Shown here piece by piece: positions 1-9,146 of a stretch of DNA of 64,000 bases. The translations under genes were made by a program, and so were the position numbers. Under the pieces are notes generated by a model. The model was not told where the DNA came from. It did no database searches and was given only the letters and a program-made list of their open reading frames with translations. The DNA lies in the NCBI GenBank assembly GCA_052170475.1, contig JBQNAL010000005.1, positions 68,940-132,939 of the forward strand, in the 5' to 3' direction. The DNA comes from CAJPQU01 sp052170475. Lineage in GTDB: Bacteria; Bacillota; Negativicutes; Selenomonadales; Selenomonadaceae. Numbering within the stretch: position 1 is the stretch's first letter; the number at the start of each line of letters is the position of its first letter.

Positions 1-1872
1 ACGTATACCGATGTCAGCCCCGAGGAAAAGGCGCGCCTCTTAGGCGAGATGGGGCTTTTGGAGAACGACGGAATCTTTTTGGCGGGCAGTACCCACCGGG
101 GCGAGGAGGAGCCGGTTCTTCAAGCGTTTCGCGCCCTGCGGGAGGAGCGTCCCAACGCCAAATTGGTCATCGCCCCCCGAGAGCTTTTGCGCACCCGCGA
201 GGTGACGGCCATCTGCCACCGGGCCGGGTGGAAGGTGGCGCGGCGCACGGAGCTTATGGAGCATCCGGCGACGGATCATGATATTGTCATTTTGGATACC
301 ATCGGGGAATTGGGGCAGGTGTACAGCGTCGGTGACGTCATCTACGTCGGCGGCAGTCTCATCACCCACGGCGGACACAATATCTTGGAACCGGCGGCGC
401 ACGGCAAGGCGATCATCGTGGGCTACAACATGTTCAATTTCAAGGAAACCCACGCCCTCTTCACGAAGCGCAGCGCCGTCATCACCGTCCAAAACGGCGA
501 TGCGTTGGCCAAGGCGGTGGTGCGGCTCTTTACGGACGAGGCGGAGCGCCGCCGCATGGAGCGGGAGACGCTTTCCATCTGCCAAGAGAACAAGGGGGCG
601 GCGCGCAAATCGGCGGTGCTGCTCCATGAGATGTTGGAGATGGTGGAGGCGCGGCGCCTTGCCAGCGGGCAGATCAAGTCGACGGACAAGGTGGAAAACT
701 TTCAGACCTATTTTTACCACCTGATTCACAGCCGGGAAGCGCACGGGGTTTTTTGGCAGCTCTTGGTGGGCGTCCTCTACCTCTTTTCTTTCGTCTACGG
801 CGGCCTCGTCAATTTGAAATTGGCGGGGTACAAGGTGGGCATCTTCCGGCGCCGCAGGCTCAGCTGCTATGTCATCAGCCTCGGCAACATCACCGTGGGC
901 GGCACGGGCAAAACGCCGACCGCCCAGCGGTTAGCGCATGCCATTCGTGCCATGGGCTACCGGGTGGTCATCCTGAATCGGGGCTACCGGGCGAAATGGC
1001 GGGGGGATGTCGGCATCGTGTCCGACGGGCGCGCCCTCCACATGGATGCGACGGAGGCCGGAGACGAGGCCTTCATGCTGGCGAAGCACCTGCCGGACGT
1101 GCCGGTGCTCATCGGCCCCGAGCGCTACGTCACCGGCAGCTATGCCATCGAGCATTTCGGGGCGGAGGTCGCCATCTTGGACGACGGCTATCAGCACTGG
1201 CAGCTCGAACGGGACATGGACATCCTCCTCATCGATGCGGTGAACGTGTTCGGGAACGGCTACATGCTGCCGCGCGGCACGCTCCGCGAACCGATCGATC
1301 ACATCGACCGCGCGGATGTCTGCCTTTTGACGAAGGTGGATCAGGCGACGGAGGCGTCCCGTTCCTATATTAAGAAAGTCGTGCGGGAAACGAACGACCA
1401 CGCGCTCCTGGTGGAGAGTATCCATCAGCCTCGCTGCTTCGTGGAGCTTTCCGACTGGTCGGATCACATTGCGAGCGACGGCATCGATACCTCCCAGATG
1501 AAGGGGAAGCGGGTCATGGCCGTTTCGGCCATCGGCAATCCGATGTCTTTTGAGCAGACACTGTCGGGGCTGGGGACGGTACTCATCGAGAGCCTACGGT
1601 TTCCGGATCACCACGATTACACCGTGGAAGAGATGCTTGACGTTGCGGGGCAGGCAGCGGCACTGGGGGCGGAAGCGGTGATCATCACCGAGAAAGACGC
1701 GGTGAAGGTGCCGCCGGAAACCCAAGAGCAGATCAGCCGACAACTTAACTCGCACATTCCCATTTATGTACTCAGCGTTGAAGTCACCTTCCGTGATGGG
1801 GAAAAGCCCTTGATCGATCTCATCGCGGAAGATTTGGCGAAAAAGGTGCAGCGAGGAGGTGGCGCTTCATGA
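1..1872 (+). CDS. waaA-lpxK: Kdo transferase / tetraacyldisaccharide 4'-kinase fusion (5' end missing)
   Basis: The reading frame is open from base 1, so the N-terminus lies outside the window. The first ~210 codons are the C-terminal half of the Kdo transferase WaaA (GT-B fold): GSTHRGEE and GGHNILEPAAHG are the usual nucleotide-sugar motifs. After a linker near residue 225 the same frame continues as LpxK, with a hydrophobic anchor, the P-loop GNITVGGTGKTPT, DDGYQHW and MLPRGTLREP. LpxK phosphorylates the lipid A disaccharide at 4' and WaaA then adds Kdo, so the fusion joins consecutive steps of Kdo-lipid A synthesis at the inner membrane. There is no stop codon between the halves. The 3' end overlaps kdsB by 4 bases (ATGA), implying translational coupling. 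Confidence 0.93.
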   Translation, partial: TYTDVSPEEKARLLGEMGLLENDGIFLAGSTHRGEEEPVLQAFRALREERPNAKLVIAPRELLRTREVTAICHRAGWKVARRTELMEHPATDHDIVILDTIGELGQVYSVGDVIYVGGSLITHGGHNILEPAAHGKAIIVGYNMFNFKETHALFTKRSAVITVQNGDALAKAVVRLFTDEAERRRMERETLSICQENKGAARKSAVLLHEMLEMVEARRLASGQIKSTDKVENFQTYFYHLIHSREAHGVFWQLLVGVLYLFSFVYGGLVNLKLAGYKVGIFRRRRLSCYVISLGNITVGGTGKTPTAQRLAHAIRAMGYRVVILNRGYRAKWRGDVGIVSDGRALHMDATEAGDEAFMLAKHLPDVPVLIGPERYVTGSYAIEHFGAEVAILDDGYQHWQLERDMDILLIDAVNVFGNGYMLPRGTLREPIDHIDRADVCLLTKVDQATEASRSYIKKVVRETNDHALLVESIHQPRCFVELSDWSDHIASDGIDTSQMKGKRVMAVSAIGNPMSFEQTLSGLGTVLIESLRFPDHHDYTVEEMLDVAGQAAALGAEAVIITEKDAVKVPPETQEQISRQLNSHIPIYVLSVEVTFRDGEKPLIDLIAEDLAKKVQRGGGAS

Positions 1873-2606
1873 AAATTCTTTGCGTGATACCGGCGCGTTA
1901 CGCATCCACACGTCTGCCGGGAAAGCCCTTGGCGGACATCGCCGGAAAGCCCATGATCTGCCGCGTCTATGACCGCGCCGTAAAGGCGACGTGCCTGACG
2001 AAGGTCGTCGTGGCGACGGATGATCCGCGTATCGCGGCAGCGGTAGAAAAGGAGGGGGGCAACGTCATGATGACGTCGCCGGATCACCCTACGGGGACGG
2101 ATCGGCTGGCGGAGGTGGCGGCGGCGTACCCCGAGATGGATCTCGTCATCAACGTGCAGGGCGATGAGCCGCTCATTGAGCCAAGCCTCATTGACGAATT
2201 GGCGGCGGTGTTTGAGGGGGCGGCGGATTTTCCCATGGCTACGGTGATGACGCCGATGGACGATCCCGAGGAGCAGCAGGATCCAAGCAACGTCAAGGTG
2301 GTGACGGACAAGAGGGGATACGCCCTCTATTTTTCCCGTTCCCTCCTGCCGTATCCGCGCAGCGCGGGGCAGGCAGCGGTGTATAAGCACATCGGCATCT
2401 ACGCGTACCGCCGGGATTTTCTCCTGCGGTACGCGAACATGGCGCCGACGCCGCTCGAAGAGGCGGAGTCCTTGGAGCAGCTTCGGGCGCTGGAAAACGG
2501 CTATCCCATCCGGGTCATTCGTACAGATCACCGCTTCGTGGGGGTCGATACGCCGGAGGATTTGGCGCGGGTCAACGCCATCTACCGGGAGAGGGGGATT
2601 CCCTGA
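1869..2606 (+). CDS. kdsB: 3-deoxy-manno-octulosonate cytidylyltransferase
   Basis: This 245-residue protein activates Kdo with CTP to CMP-Kdo, the donor used by WaaA. The N-terminal IPARYASTRLPGKPL is the nucleotide-binding signature of KdsB, and VVVATDD, NVQGDEP and the VDTPEDL end match the family, as does the length. The ATG lies inside the stop codon of waaA-lpxK, with AGGAGG at about 1854-1859 as ribosome binding site. It belongs to the Kdo/Lpt operon and is cytoplasmic. Confidence 0.96.
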   Translation: MKILCVIPARYASTRLPGKPLADIAGKPMICRVYDRAVKATCLTKVVVATDDPRIAAAVEKEGGNVMMTSPDHPTGTDRLAEVAAAYPEMDLVINVQGDEPLIEPSLIDELAAVFEGAADFPMATVMTPMDDPEEQQDPSNVKVVTDKRGYALYFSRSLLPYPRSAGQAAVYKHIGIYAYRRDFLLRYANMAPTPLEEAESLEQLRALENGYPIRVIRTDHRFVGVDTPEDLARVNAIYRERGIP

Positions 2607-2684
2607 CCGCCATGAACCGTGCGGTAAGGAGCGATGTGCCGTCAGAGGGCGATGAGAAGGGTGAGCGAAAGGAGATTGATGGGC

Positions 2685-3512
2685 ATGAATACGGTGAAAG
2701 TAGCGGATTTTGAAATCGGCGCTGGGAACCCCTTGGCGCTTTTGGCGGGGCCTTGCGTCTTAGAGGGATTGGATCGGTGCCTTTTCATCGGCCGTACCAT
2801 TCGGGACATCACCCGGCGCTTGGGGATTCCCTATGTATTCAAGGCTTCCTTTGACAAGGCGAATCGGTCTTCTTTTAATGGCTTTCGTGGCCCCGGGCTA
2901 AAAAAAGGCTTGGAGATGCTGCGGACGATCAAAGAAGAGTTAGGTGTTCCCATCGTCACCGACATCCATACGGAGGCGCAGGCGGCGCCCGTCGCTAAGG
3001 TGGCGGACATCCTCCAGATCCCTGCGTTTCTTTGCCGCCAGACGGATCTTCTCTACACGGCGGCGCAGACGGGGCGCGTCATCAACGTGAAAAAAGGGCA
3101 GTTCCTCGCCCCGAAAGACATGAGGAACGTCGTCGATAAGCTCTTGGAAGGCGGCAATTCCAACATCCTCCTGACCGAGCGGGGCGCCTCTTTTGGCTAC
3201 AACAATTTGGTGGTGGACATGCGGAGCTTCCCCATCATGCGCTCCTTTGGCTATCCCGTGGTCTTTGACGCCACGCACAGCGTGCAGCTTCCCGGCGGCG
3301 CGGGGACAAGCTCGGCAGGCAATCGGGAATACGTGGAATACTTAGCGCGGGCCGCGGTGGGGGCGGGCGTCGACGCGCTCTTCATGGAAGTCCACGATAA
3401 CCCGGAGGAAGCGCTCTGCGACGGCCCCAACAGCGTCTATCTCGATAAGTTAGAAGATCTCTTGAAGGACGCGCTGGCGATTTATGACATCGTTCGCCCG
3501 AAACTCGTCTGA
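2685..3512 (+). CDS. kdsA: 3-deoxy-8-phosphooctulonate (Kdo-8-P) synthase
   Basis: KdsA condenses phosphoenolpyruvate with arabinose 5-phosphate to Kdo-8-phosphate. The family motifs LLAGPCVLEG, FKASFDKANRSS, the TDIHTE segment, NVKKGQFLAP and DATHSVQLPGG are all present, and the size (275 residues) is normal. A longer frame opens at 2634, but AAAGGAG at 2668-2674 favours the ATG at 2685 (or 2679). The protein then starts MNTVKVADFEIG, as orthologues do. The gene sits between kdsB and kdsD, the enzyme that makes its sugar substrate. Confidence 0.95.
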   Translation: MNTVKVADFEIGAGNPLALLAGPCVLEGLDRCLFIGRTIRDITRRLGIPYVFKASFDKANRSSFNGFRGPGLKKGLEMLRTIKEELGVPIVTDIHTEAQAAPVAKVADILQIPAFLCRQTDLLYTAAQTGRVINVKKGQFLAPKDMRNVVDKLLEGGNSNILLTERGASFGYNNLVVDMRSFPIMRSFGYPVVFDATHSVQLPGGAGTSSAGNREYVEYLARAAVGAGVDALFMEVHDNPEEALCDGPNSVYLDKLEDLLKDALAIYDIVRPKLV

Positions 3513-3535
3513 TCTAAACGAAAGGCGGCAAAACC

Positions 3536-4504
3536 GTGATCAAAGAAAAAGCCATCGAAACCTTAACCATTGAGATCGACGCGCTGCAAAAGCTGCTGGA
3601 TCGCGTGGATGACGAATTTGAAGCGGCCGTGCGCGCCATCTTGGACTGCAAGGCGCGGGTCATCGTCACCGGCATCGGAAAATCCGGCCATGTGGGGCAA
3701 AAGATCGCGGCGAGTCTCGCCAGCACGGGAACGCCCGCCTTTTTCATGCACCCTGCGGAAGCGTTTCACGGGGATTTGGGGATGGTGACCCAGCGCGACA
3801 TCGTGCTGGCGATCTCGAACAGCGGAGAGACCAACGAGATCGTCAATATTCTTCCCGTCATTCGCCGTATCGGGGCGCAGATCATCGCCCTCTCCGGCCG
3901 CCGCGCCTCGACGTTGGGGCAAAACGCCGACTACTTCATCGACGCCGGGGTCGAGAAGGAGGCCTGTCCCTTAGGGCTTGCCCCCACCGCCAGCACCACG
4001 GCGGCGCTCGCGATGGGGGATGCGGTGACCATGGCGGTCATGGCGGCGCGCAACTTTACGGCGCAGGATTTTGCCATGTTCCACCCCGGCGGTTCCTTGG
4101 GACGACGTCTGCTCCTCACGGTGGGCGACGTCATGCACAGCGGCGAGGACAATCCTGTCGTTTCCCGCGACAAGACGGCGAAGGAAGCGCTCTTCGTCAT
4201 GACGGCGAAGGGGGTGGGCGCTACCTCGGTGGTGGACGAGGCGGGGCGCTTCATCGGACTCGTGACGGATGGCGATGTGCGCCGCTGCCTTGCGAAGGGC
4301 AGCGAATTTTTAGAGGAGCCGGTGGAGCATTTCATGACGCGCTCCCCGGCGACCATCACGGCGGAAAAATTGGCGGCATCGGCGCTCTCCATCATGGAGA
4401 AGCATCAGCCGCGACCCATCACCGTGCTGCCGGTATTGGGCGAAAACGGGCATCCCGTGGGGATCGTTCACCTGACGGATCTTTTGCGGCAGGGGGTGGT
4501 TTGA
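3536..4504 (+). CDS. kdsD: Arabinose 5-phosphate isomerase (SIS + two CBS domains)
   Basis: This 322-residue KdsD/KpsF protein converts ribulose 5-phosphate to arabinose 5-phosphate, the first committed step of Kdo synthesis. Residues ~35-180 form the SIS domain (GIGKSGHVGQKIAASLAS, SNSGETNEI, then PTASTTAALAMGDA). Residues ~200-322 are two CBS repeats. The start is GTG at 3536 with GAAAGGCGG upstream. It lies 23 bases after kdsA and 1 base before kdsC, so it is part of the operon. Confidence 0.95.
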   Translation: MIKEKAIETLTIEIDALQKLLDRVDDEFEAAVRAILDCKARVIVTGIGKSGHVGQKIAASLASTGTPAFFMHPAEAFHGDLGMVTQRDIVLAISNSGETNEIVNILPVIRRIGAQIIALSGRRASTLGQNADYFIDAGVEKEACPLGLAPTASTTAALAMGDAVTMAVMAARNFTAQDFAMFHPGGSLGRRLLLTVGDVMHSGEDNPVVSRDKTAKEALFVMTAKGVGATSVVDEAGRFIGLVTDGDVRRCLAKGSEFLEEPVEHFMTRSPATITAEKLAASALSIMEKHQPRPITVLPVLGENGHPVGIVHLTDLLRQGVV

Positions 4505-4505
4505 G

Positions 4506-5030
4506 ATGGGGTGCGCGATAGAGCGGGCGGCCTCGATTCGGCTCTTGGTGCTGGATGCGGACGGCACGTTGACGGACGGTGGGATCTACACCGGCGGGGA
4601 TGGGGAGCTTTTGAAGCGCTTCGACATCAAGGACGGGCTGGGCATTTCCCTCTGGCACAAGGCGGGTGGGAAAACGGCGGTCATCACGGGGCGCAGCTCG
4701 GACATCTTGGCGGTGCGCGCGAAGGAATTGGGGATCGCGGATCTCCATCAGGGCTGTCTCGATAAGCGCAAGGCGTGGGAGACCTTGAAGGCGCACTACG
4801 ATCTGACGGACAAAGAGATGGCCTATGTGGGCGATGACCTCATCGACCTCCCGCTCCTTCGTCGGGCGGGCTTTGCGGCCGCGCCGTCGGACGCCGTAGA
4901 CGAGGCGAAAGCGTGGGCGCACTTCGTCGCGGCGCATCGGGGCGGTCATGGCGCGGTGCGGGAGGTTGTGGAATTTCTCCTCAAGGCGCAGGGGCGCTGG
5001 AACGATTTAGTCAAGCCCTTCCTCTCCTGA
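4506..5030 (+). CDS. kdsC: Kdo-8-phosphate phosphatase (HAD family)
   Basis: A 174-residue HAD-superfamily phosphatase without a cap domain, the size expected for KdsC. The nucleophile loop is LVLDADGTLTDGGIY (first Asp catalytic), followed by VITGRSS and the Mg-binding YVGDDLIDLPLL. It hydrolyses Kdo-8-P to Kdo before KdsB activation. It begins one base after the kdsD stop. The four enzymes kdsB, A, D and C are therefore contiguous and cover the whole pathway from ribulose 5-phosphate to CMP-Kdo. Confidence 0.94.
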   Translation: MGCAIERAASIRLLVLDADGTLTDGGIYTGGDGELLKRFDIKDGLGISLWHKAGGKTAVITGRSSDILAVRAKELGIADLHQGCLDKRKAWETLKAHYDLTDKEMAYVGDDLIDLPLLRRAGFAAAPSDAVDEAKAWAHFVAAHRGGHGAVREVVEFLLKAQGRWNDLVKPFLS

Positions 5031-5072
5031 CGGCGCGCCTTCGTCGGAGTTGTTTTTCTGGAGGGAACCGAT

Positions 5073-5993
5073 ATGCTGTATTGGGTATTGATGGGACTCA
5101 GCCGGATCATCCGCTGTCTGCCCCATTCGTTCCTGTTGACATTGGGGCGGGGAGCGGGTATCCTGTATTACAGGTTCATAAAAAAACAGCGGCAGCGCGC
5201 CATCCGGCAGATGATGGCGGGGCTCTCGATTTCCGAAGAGGAAGCGCAAACGTTGGTGAAGGCCTCCTTCATCAATCTGGCGACGAATGTGTTCGAGATC
5301 TTCTACATGCCGAATCTCAATGAGAAAAATTTCCGCGATTACATCGACATCGAGCATTTGGAGCGGCTGACGGATGCCCTCGCGGAAGGGCATGGCGTGG
5401 TGGTCTTGACGGGACACGTCGGGACGTGGGAGTGGCTGTCGGCGGCGTTTACCCTTTCGGGGCTGCCTGTGACCGCCATCGCGAAGCCCCAGCCCAACGA
5501 GCAGTACACACGCGTCTTAAACGATCTGCGCGCGACGATCCACGTGGAAATCTTTTCTCGGGGCACGAGCGAGCTTTTGGCGGCGGCACGTGCGCTCAAG
5601 CAGGGCAAGATCTTGGGCTTTTTGGCGGATCAGGACGCGGGCCCCGGCGGAGCGTTCATTGAGTTTTTGGGGAGACCGGCATCGACGCCCATGGGACCTG
5701 CGGTCTTTGCCAGAAAGTTTAACGCGCCGGTGGTGCCCGCTTTCATCCTGCGCCAAGCGGATGGCCGCCACCGGGTGATCGTCGGGGAGGCGCTGCGCTA
5801 TGAGGATCACGGGGATACGGATCAGGATCTCTATGACTTCACCGTGCGCATGACAGAGATCTTGGAGCGGGTGGTGCGGGAAAATCCTACGCAGTGGCTT
5901 TGGTTCCAAAAGCGCTGGAACACGCCGCCGGAAGCGCGGCAGACGAAGCATCATACCATCACCTTGAGGGAAGGCAGGCGCGCCCATGAATAG
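5073..5993 (+). CDS. lpxL: LpxL/HtrB-family lipid A acyltransferase
   Basis: A 306-residue inner-membrane acyltransferase with an N-terminal hydrophobic segment. The catalytic HX4E motif is seen in GHVGTWEW at about residue 114. The later stretches FLADQD and FARKFNAPVVPAFIL match the LpxL/LpxM family, and so does QWLWFQKRW near the C-terminus. The likely role is adding a secondary acyl chain to Kdo-lipid A; the acyl chain cannot be read from sequence, so lpxM is an alternative name. The 3' end overlaps lptC by 8 bases. Confidence 0.87.
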   Translation: MLYWVLMGLSRIIRCLPHSFLLTLGRGAGILYYRFIKKQRQRAIRQMMAGLSISEEEAQTLVKASFINLATNVFEIFYMPNLNEKNFRDYIDIEHLERLTDALAEGHGVVVLTGHVGTWEWLSAAFTLSGLPVTAIAKPQPNEQYTRVLNDLRATIHVEIFSRGTSELLAAARALKQGKILGFLADQDAGPGGAFIEFLGRPASTPMGPAVFARKFNAPVVPAFILRQADGRHRVIVGEALRYEDHGDTDQDLYDFTVRMTEILERVVRENPTQWLWFQKRWNTPPEARQTKHHTITLREGRRAHE

Positions 5994-6522
5994 GAAACGC
6001 ACACTGCTCATTTTAGCGGCGGTCATCGTTTTGATGGTGGGCATCGCGTGGACGGTTCTCACGGTGCCAGAGGAGCCAGCGGATGCGCCCGAAGAGCCAA
6101 AAGCCATGGAGTATCAGTCGAATTTTTTGAGCGAAGAGAAAAATGGCCGGGTGATCTGGGATCTTGCAGCGGAATCCTCCACCGTGGACATGGCGACCCA
6201 AGGCACGATCTTTAAGAATCCAGTAGGCCACTATTATAGAGAGGACGGGACGGTGCTGACCCTGACCGCGCCGGGAGGACGTTATGACAGCGGCACGAAG
6301 AATGTGAAGCTTTCGGGCGGGGTTAAGGCGGTGGCGACGGACGGCAGTACGCTGACCAGTGAAGAGTTAGAATGGGTCGCCGGCGAAGATCGCCTCATCG
6401 CTACGGGCAGCGCCGTGTTCTTGCAGCCGGGCATTGAGGTTCGGGGCAATAAGATCGAAGCGCAGGCTGCCTTTACGATCTTTCGCGCCGAAGGGCATGC
6501 GTATATCAAAAAGGAGAATTGA
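5986..6522 (+). CDS. lptC: LptC-type periplasmic LPS transport protein
   Basis: A 178-residue bitopic protein. Residues 5-25 form one membrane helix (LLILAAVIVLMVGIAWTVL) and the rest is a periplasmic beta-jellyroll of the LptC/YrbK type. LptC receives LPS from LptB2FG and passes it to LptA. Identification rests on size, topology, the repeated beta-strand pattern (LTAPGGRYD, VKLSGGVKA) and its place directly before lptA and lptB. Confidence 0.85.
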   Translation: MNRKRTLLILAAVIVLMVGIAWTVLTVPEEPADAPEEPKAMEYQSNFLSEEKNGRVIWDLAAESSTVDMATQGTIFKNPVGHYYREDGTVLTLTAPGGRYDSGTKNVKLSGGVKAVATDGSTLTSEELEWVAGEDRLIATGSAVFLQPGIEVRGNKIEAQAAFTIFRAEGHAYIKKEN

Positions 6523-6526
6523 TCGT

Positions 6527-7225
6527 ATGACGATGTGTACGGGCAGAAAGATGGGGGCGGCGCTTTTGGCGGCAGCATGCCTTTTTGCCCCCGTGGCGGC
6601 GGCGCCGACCGGGAGCGGGATGGCTTCGGAACTTCAGGCGGACGTGGTGGAGTATAACTCCAAGACGGGAGAGATGACGGCTACGGGACATGTGGTCTTA
6701 ACGCAGGACGGGGGCGTGGCGCACGCTGCGTTTGGCGTCTATAATACCCAGACGAAGGTGGGGCGCCTCACTGGAGGCGTCGTCGCCGACAAAGAGGGCG
6801 CGCATCTTGTCTGCGACGTTTTTCACATCCTTTCCAATACGCAATTTTTGGCCGAAGGCAATGTCTATGGAACAAAGGAAGATAAATCCTATGCGGGGCC
6901 TCGGGCGGAATATTTTTCCGACCAGGAGTACATCCGGATGACGGCCGGCGGCACGATTACGACAAAAGACGGCTCTTTCACCGCCGACTACATGGAAGGT
7001 TGGATGAAGGAGAACCGCTGCAAAGGGGTCGGTTCGGCGCATATCGTGAGCCCCGCACGGAATTTTGAAGGCGGCGGCGATGAGGCTGAGTATTTCGGGC
7101 AGGAGAGCGGCAAGGTGATCCTGACGGGGAATGCCTGGGCGGTGCAGGATAACAATACCTTGAAGAGTCAGCGGCTCACGGTTTATTTGAACGAAACGGG
7201 CAAGGCCGAGGCCGGCACCCAGTGA
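6527..7225 (+). CDS. lptA: LptA/OstA-type periplasmic LPS-binding protein
   Basis: A 232-residue exported protein with a signal peptide (residues ~1-26, ending in an AAA region) followed by an OstA-type beta-jellyroll: ELQADVVEYNSKTGEMTATG is the typical opening strand pair. LptA forms the bridge that carries LPS across the periplasm. A longer frame begins at 6434 inside lptC, but AAAAGGAG at 6509-6515 places the start at ATG 6527. At about 232 residues it is longer than the E. coli protein. Confidence 0.87.
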   Translation: MTMCTGRKMGAALLAAACLFAPVAAAPTGSGMASELQADVVEYNSKTGEMTATGHVVLTQDGGVAHAAFGVYNTQTKVGRLTGGVVADKEGAHLVCDVFHILSNTQFLAEGNVYGTKEDKSYAGPRAEYFSDQEYIRMTAGGTITTKDGSFTADYMEGWMKENRCKGVGSAHIVSPARNFEGGGDEAEYFGQESGKVILTGNAWAVQDNNTLKSQRLTVYLNETGKAEAGTQ

Positions 7226-7258
7226 GGGCGTCTTTGCCGTTAAAGGAGATTTAGCGAA

Positions 7259-7978
7259 GTGTTCATCGAAACGCGGGATCTGGTCAAAACCTTCAAAAAC
7301 CGCCATGTCGTCAATCGGGTGTCGGTGCGGGTGGAGACGGGGGAGATCGTAGGGCTTTTGGGCCCTAATGGGGCGGGGAAGACCACGACCTTTTATATGA
7401 TCATTGGCCTCGAACATCCAACGTCTGGGGAAGTCTATATAGGAGACATCGAGGTCAGTCGGCTGCCCATGCACCGGCGGGCAGCTATGGGTCTTAGCTA
7501 TTTGGCGCAGGAGGCATCGATCTTTCGGCGGCTCACCGTGGAAGAGAACCTCATGGCCATTTTGGAAACGACGGATCTCTCGCTTGAGGAGCGCGTGCAG
7601 AAGATGGACGATCTCTTGGAGGAATTTCACATCAAACATGTCCGGGATCATCCCGGGTCGGAACTTTCCGGCGGCGAGCGGCGGCGTGTAGAGATCGCTC
7701 GGTGTCTTGCCATCGAGCCGAAGTTCATCCTCCTGGATGAACCCTTCGCCGGGGTTGATCCCATCGCCGTGGCGGACATTCAGGGCATTATCGAGTATTT
7801 GCGCACACGGGGCATCGGCATTTTGATTACCGACCACAACGTGCGGGAGACACTGCGCATCGTGGATCGTGCCTACATCATGAACGTGGGGGAGATCCTG
7901 ATCGAAGGGGATCGGGAAACGATTGCTGGCAATGCGCTCGCGAAGAAATTTTATTTAGGGGATACCTTCACCCTTTAG
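7259..7978 (+). CDS. lptB: LPS export ABC transporter ATPase LptB
   Basis: A 239-residue ABC ATPase that powers LPS extraction from the inner membrane. Walker A is GLLGPNGAGKTTT (residues ~33-45), the signature ELSGGERRRVEIAR, Walker B FILLDEPFAGVDP and the switch region ITDHNVRETL, all typical of LptB. The start is GTG 7259 with AAAGGAG at 7242-7248. It follows lptA and precedes the permease gene, the standard order. Confidence 0.96.
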   Translation: MFIETRDLVKTFKNRHVVNRVSVRVETGEIVGLLGPNGAGKTTTFYMIIGLEHPTSGEVYIGDIEVSRLPMHRRAAMGLSYLAQEASIFRRLTVEENLMAILETTDLSLEERVQKMDDLLEEFHIKHVRDHPGSELSGGERRRVEIARCLAIEPKFILLDEPFAGVDPIAVADIQGIIEYLRTRGIGILITDHNVRETLRIVDRAYIMNVGEILIEGDRETIAGNALAKKFYLGDTFTL

Positions 7979-7990
7979 GAGCGTCCTTTG

Positions 7991-9091
7991 ATGCACATCA
8001 GAATTTTAGATCGCTATATTTTTCATGAAGTCTATATGACCTTTCTCTTTGGGATCTGCGCCTTTTCTGCCGTATTCATCGGCTCGGGGACGCTCTTTCG
8101 CATCGCGCAGTATATCACGGAGTACGGCGCTTCCCTCACTTCGGTCATTAAGATTTTCTTTTTGAGCCTGCCGGGGGTCGTCATTTGGACGTTTCCCATG
8201 TCCATGCTCTTAGGCTGTCTCTTAGCGTTTGGGCGGCTTTCCGCGTCGAGCGAAATCACGGCCATGAAGTCGTGCGGCGTCAGCTTTCATCGGATCTCTT
8301 ATCCGGCACTCATCTTGGGTTTTTTTGTCAGCCTCTTTGCCGTCTGGTTCAATGAATACATCGTGCCTTGGGCAAACTCGGCCTACGCCCGGGTGCTGAA
8401 CTACGAGATCAAGGGCAATACGGCGCCCCAGTCGCAGGAGCACATCATCATCAAGGACATCCAGAATGGGCAGATCGTCCGCCTCATCTATGCTCGCCGC
8501 TACGACGCCGCCACCGAGACGATGGAAGGCGTGACGATGCAGATGTTCGAGGGTGGCAGGGTCTCCCATGTGGAAGACGCGGAGTATGCGAAATGGGAAA
8601 AAAATCAATGGGTCATGCACAACGGCATTATCTATGATATTCCCAAGGATTCCAACAAGGATGCCCAGCACAAGATGACCTTTGCGCAGCAAGTCTTGCC
8701 GGTGAAGGACAGTCCGACGGCCATCCTTCGGGATCAGAAGAAGCCGGAAGAGATGACGATCAAGGAGCTGCGGGAGCAGATTCAGATTCTGCGGGAGCGG
8801 TTCGTCAATACGAAGAAGATGGAAACGGAGCTTTATCAACGATTCACCATTCCTTTTGCCAGCTTTATCTTCGCCTTGGTGGGGATTCCCTTGGGGCTTC
8901 AGCCACAGAGATCCAGCTCGTCGCGGGGCTTTGCCGTGAGCATCATCATCATTTTTATTTATTATGTTTTCATGACTATGGGGGGCGCTATCGCCCAGAG
9001 CGGCGCGCTTCCTGCGGCAATCGCCGTCTGGCTGCCGAATATCGTCGGACTCATCGCGGGATTCTTTTTGATGAGGCAGGCGGCGCGATAA
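7991..9091 (+). CDS. LptF/LptG-family LPS export permease (single copy)
   Basis: A 366-residue YjgP/YjgQ-family permease: three helices at the N-terminus (FLFGICAFSAVFIGSGTLF, the PGVVIWTFPMSMLLGCLLAF region, ALILGFFVSLFAVWF), a ~150-residue periplasmic beta-jellyroll, and three C-terminal helices. It should pair with LptB. Enterobacteria use an LptF-LptG heterodimer, but only one permease gene is present here, so a homodimer or a distant partner gene is implied. ATG 7991 is preferred over TTG 7988 because AGGAG lies at 7977-7981, nine bases upstream. Confidence 0.88.
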   Translation: MHIRILDRYIFHEVYMTFLFGICAFSAVFIGSGTLFRIAQYITEYGASLTSVIKIFFLSLPGVVIWTFPMSMLLGCLLAFGRLSASSEITAMKSCGVSFHRISYPALILGFFVSLFAVWFNEYIVPWANSAYARVLNYEIKGNTAPQSQEHIIIKDIQNGQIVRLIYARRYDAATETMEGVTMQMFEGGRVSHVEDAEYAKWEKNQWVMHNGIIYDIPKDSNKDAQHKMTFAQQVLPVKDSPTAILRDQKKPEEMTIKELREQIQILRERFVNTKKMETELYQRFTIPFASFIFALVGIPLGLQPQRSSSSRGFAVSIIIIFIYYVFMTMGGAIAQSGALPAAIAVWLPNIVGLIAGFFLMRQAAR

Positions 9092-9146
9092 GATTGGGCA
9101 GCGATGGGGGGAAGAAATCCCGTTGAGGGGGGAAGGGGATTGGCGG

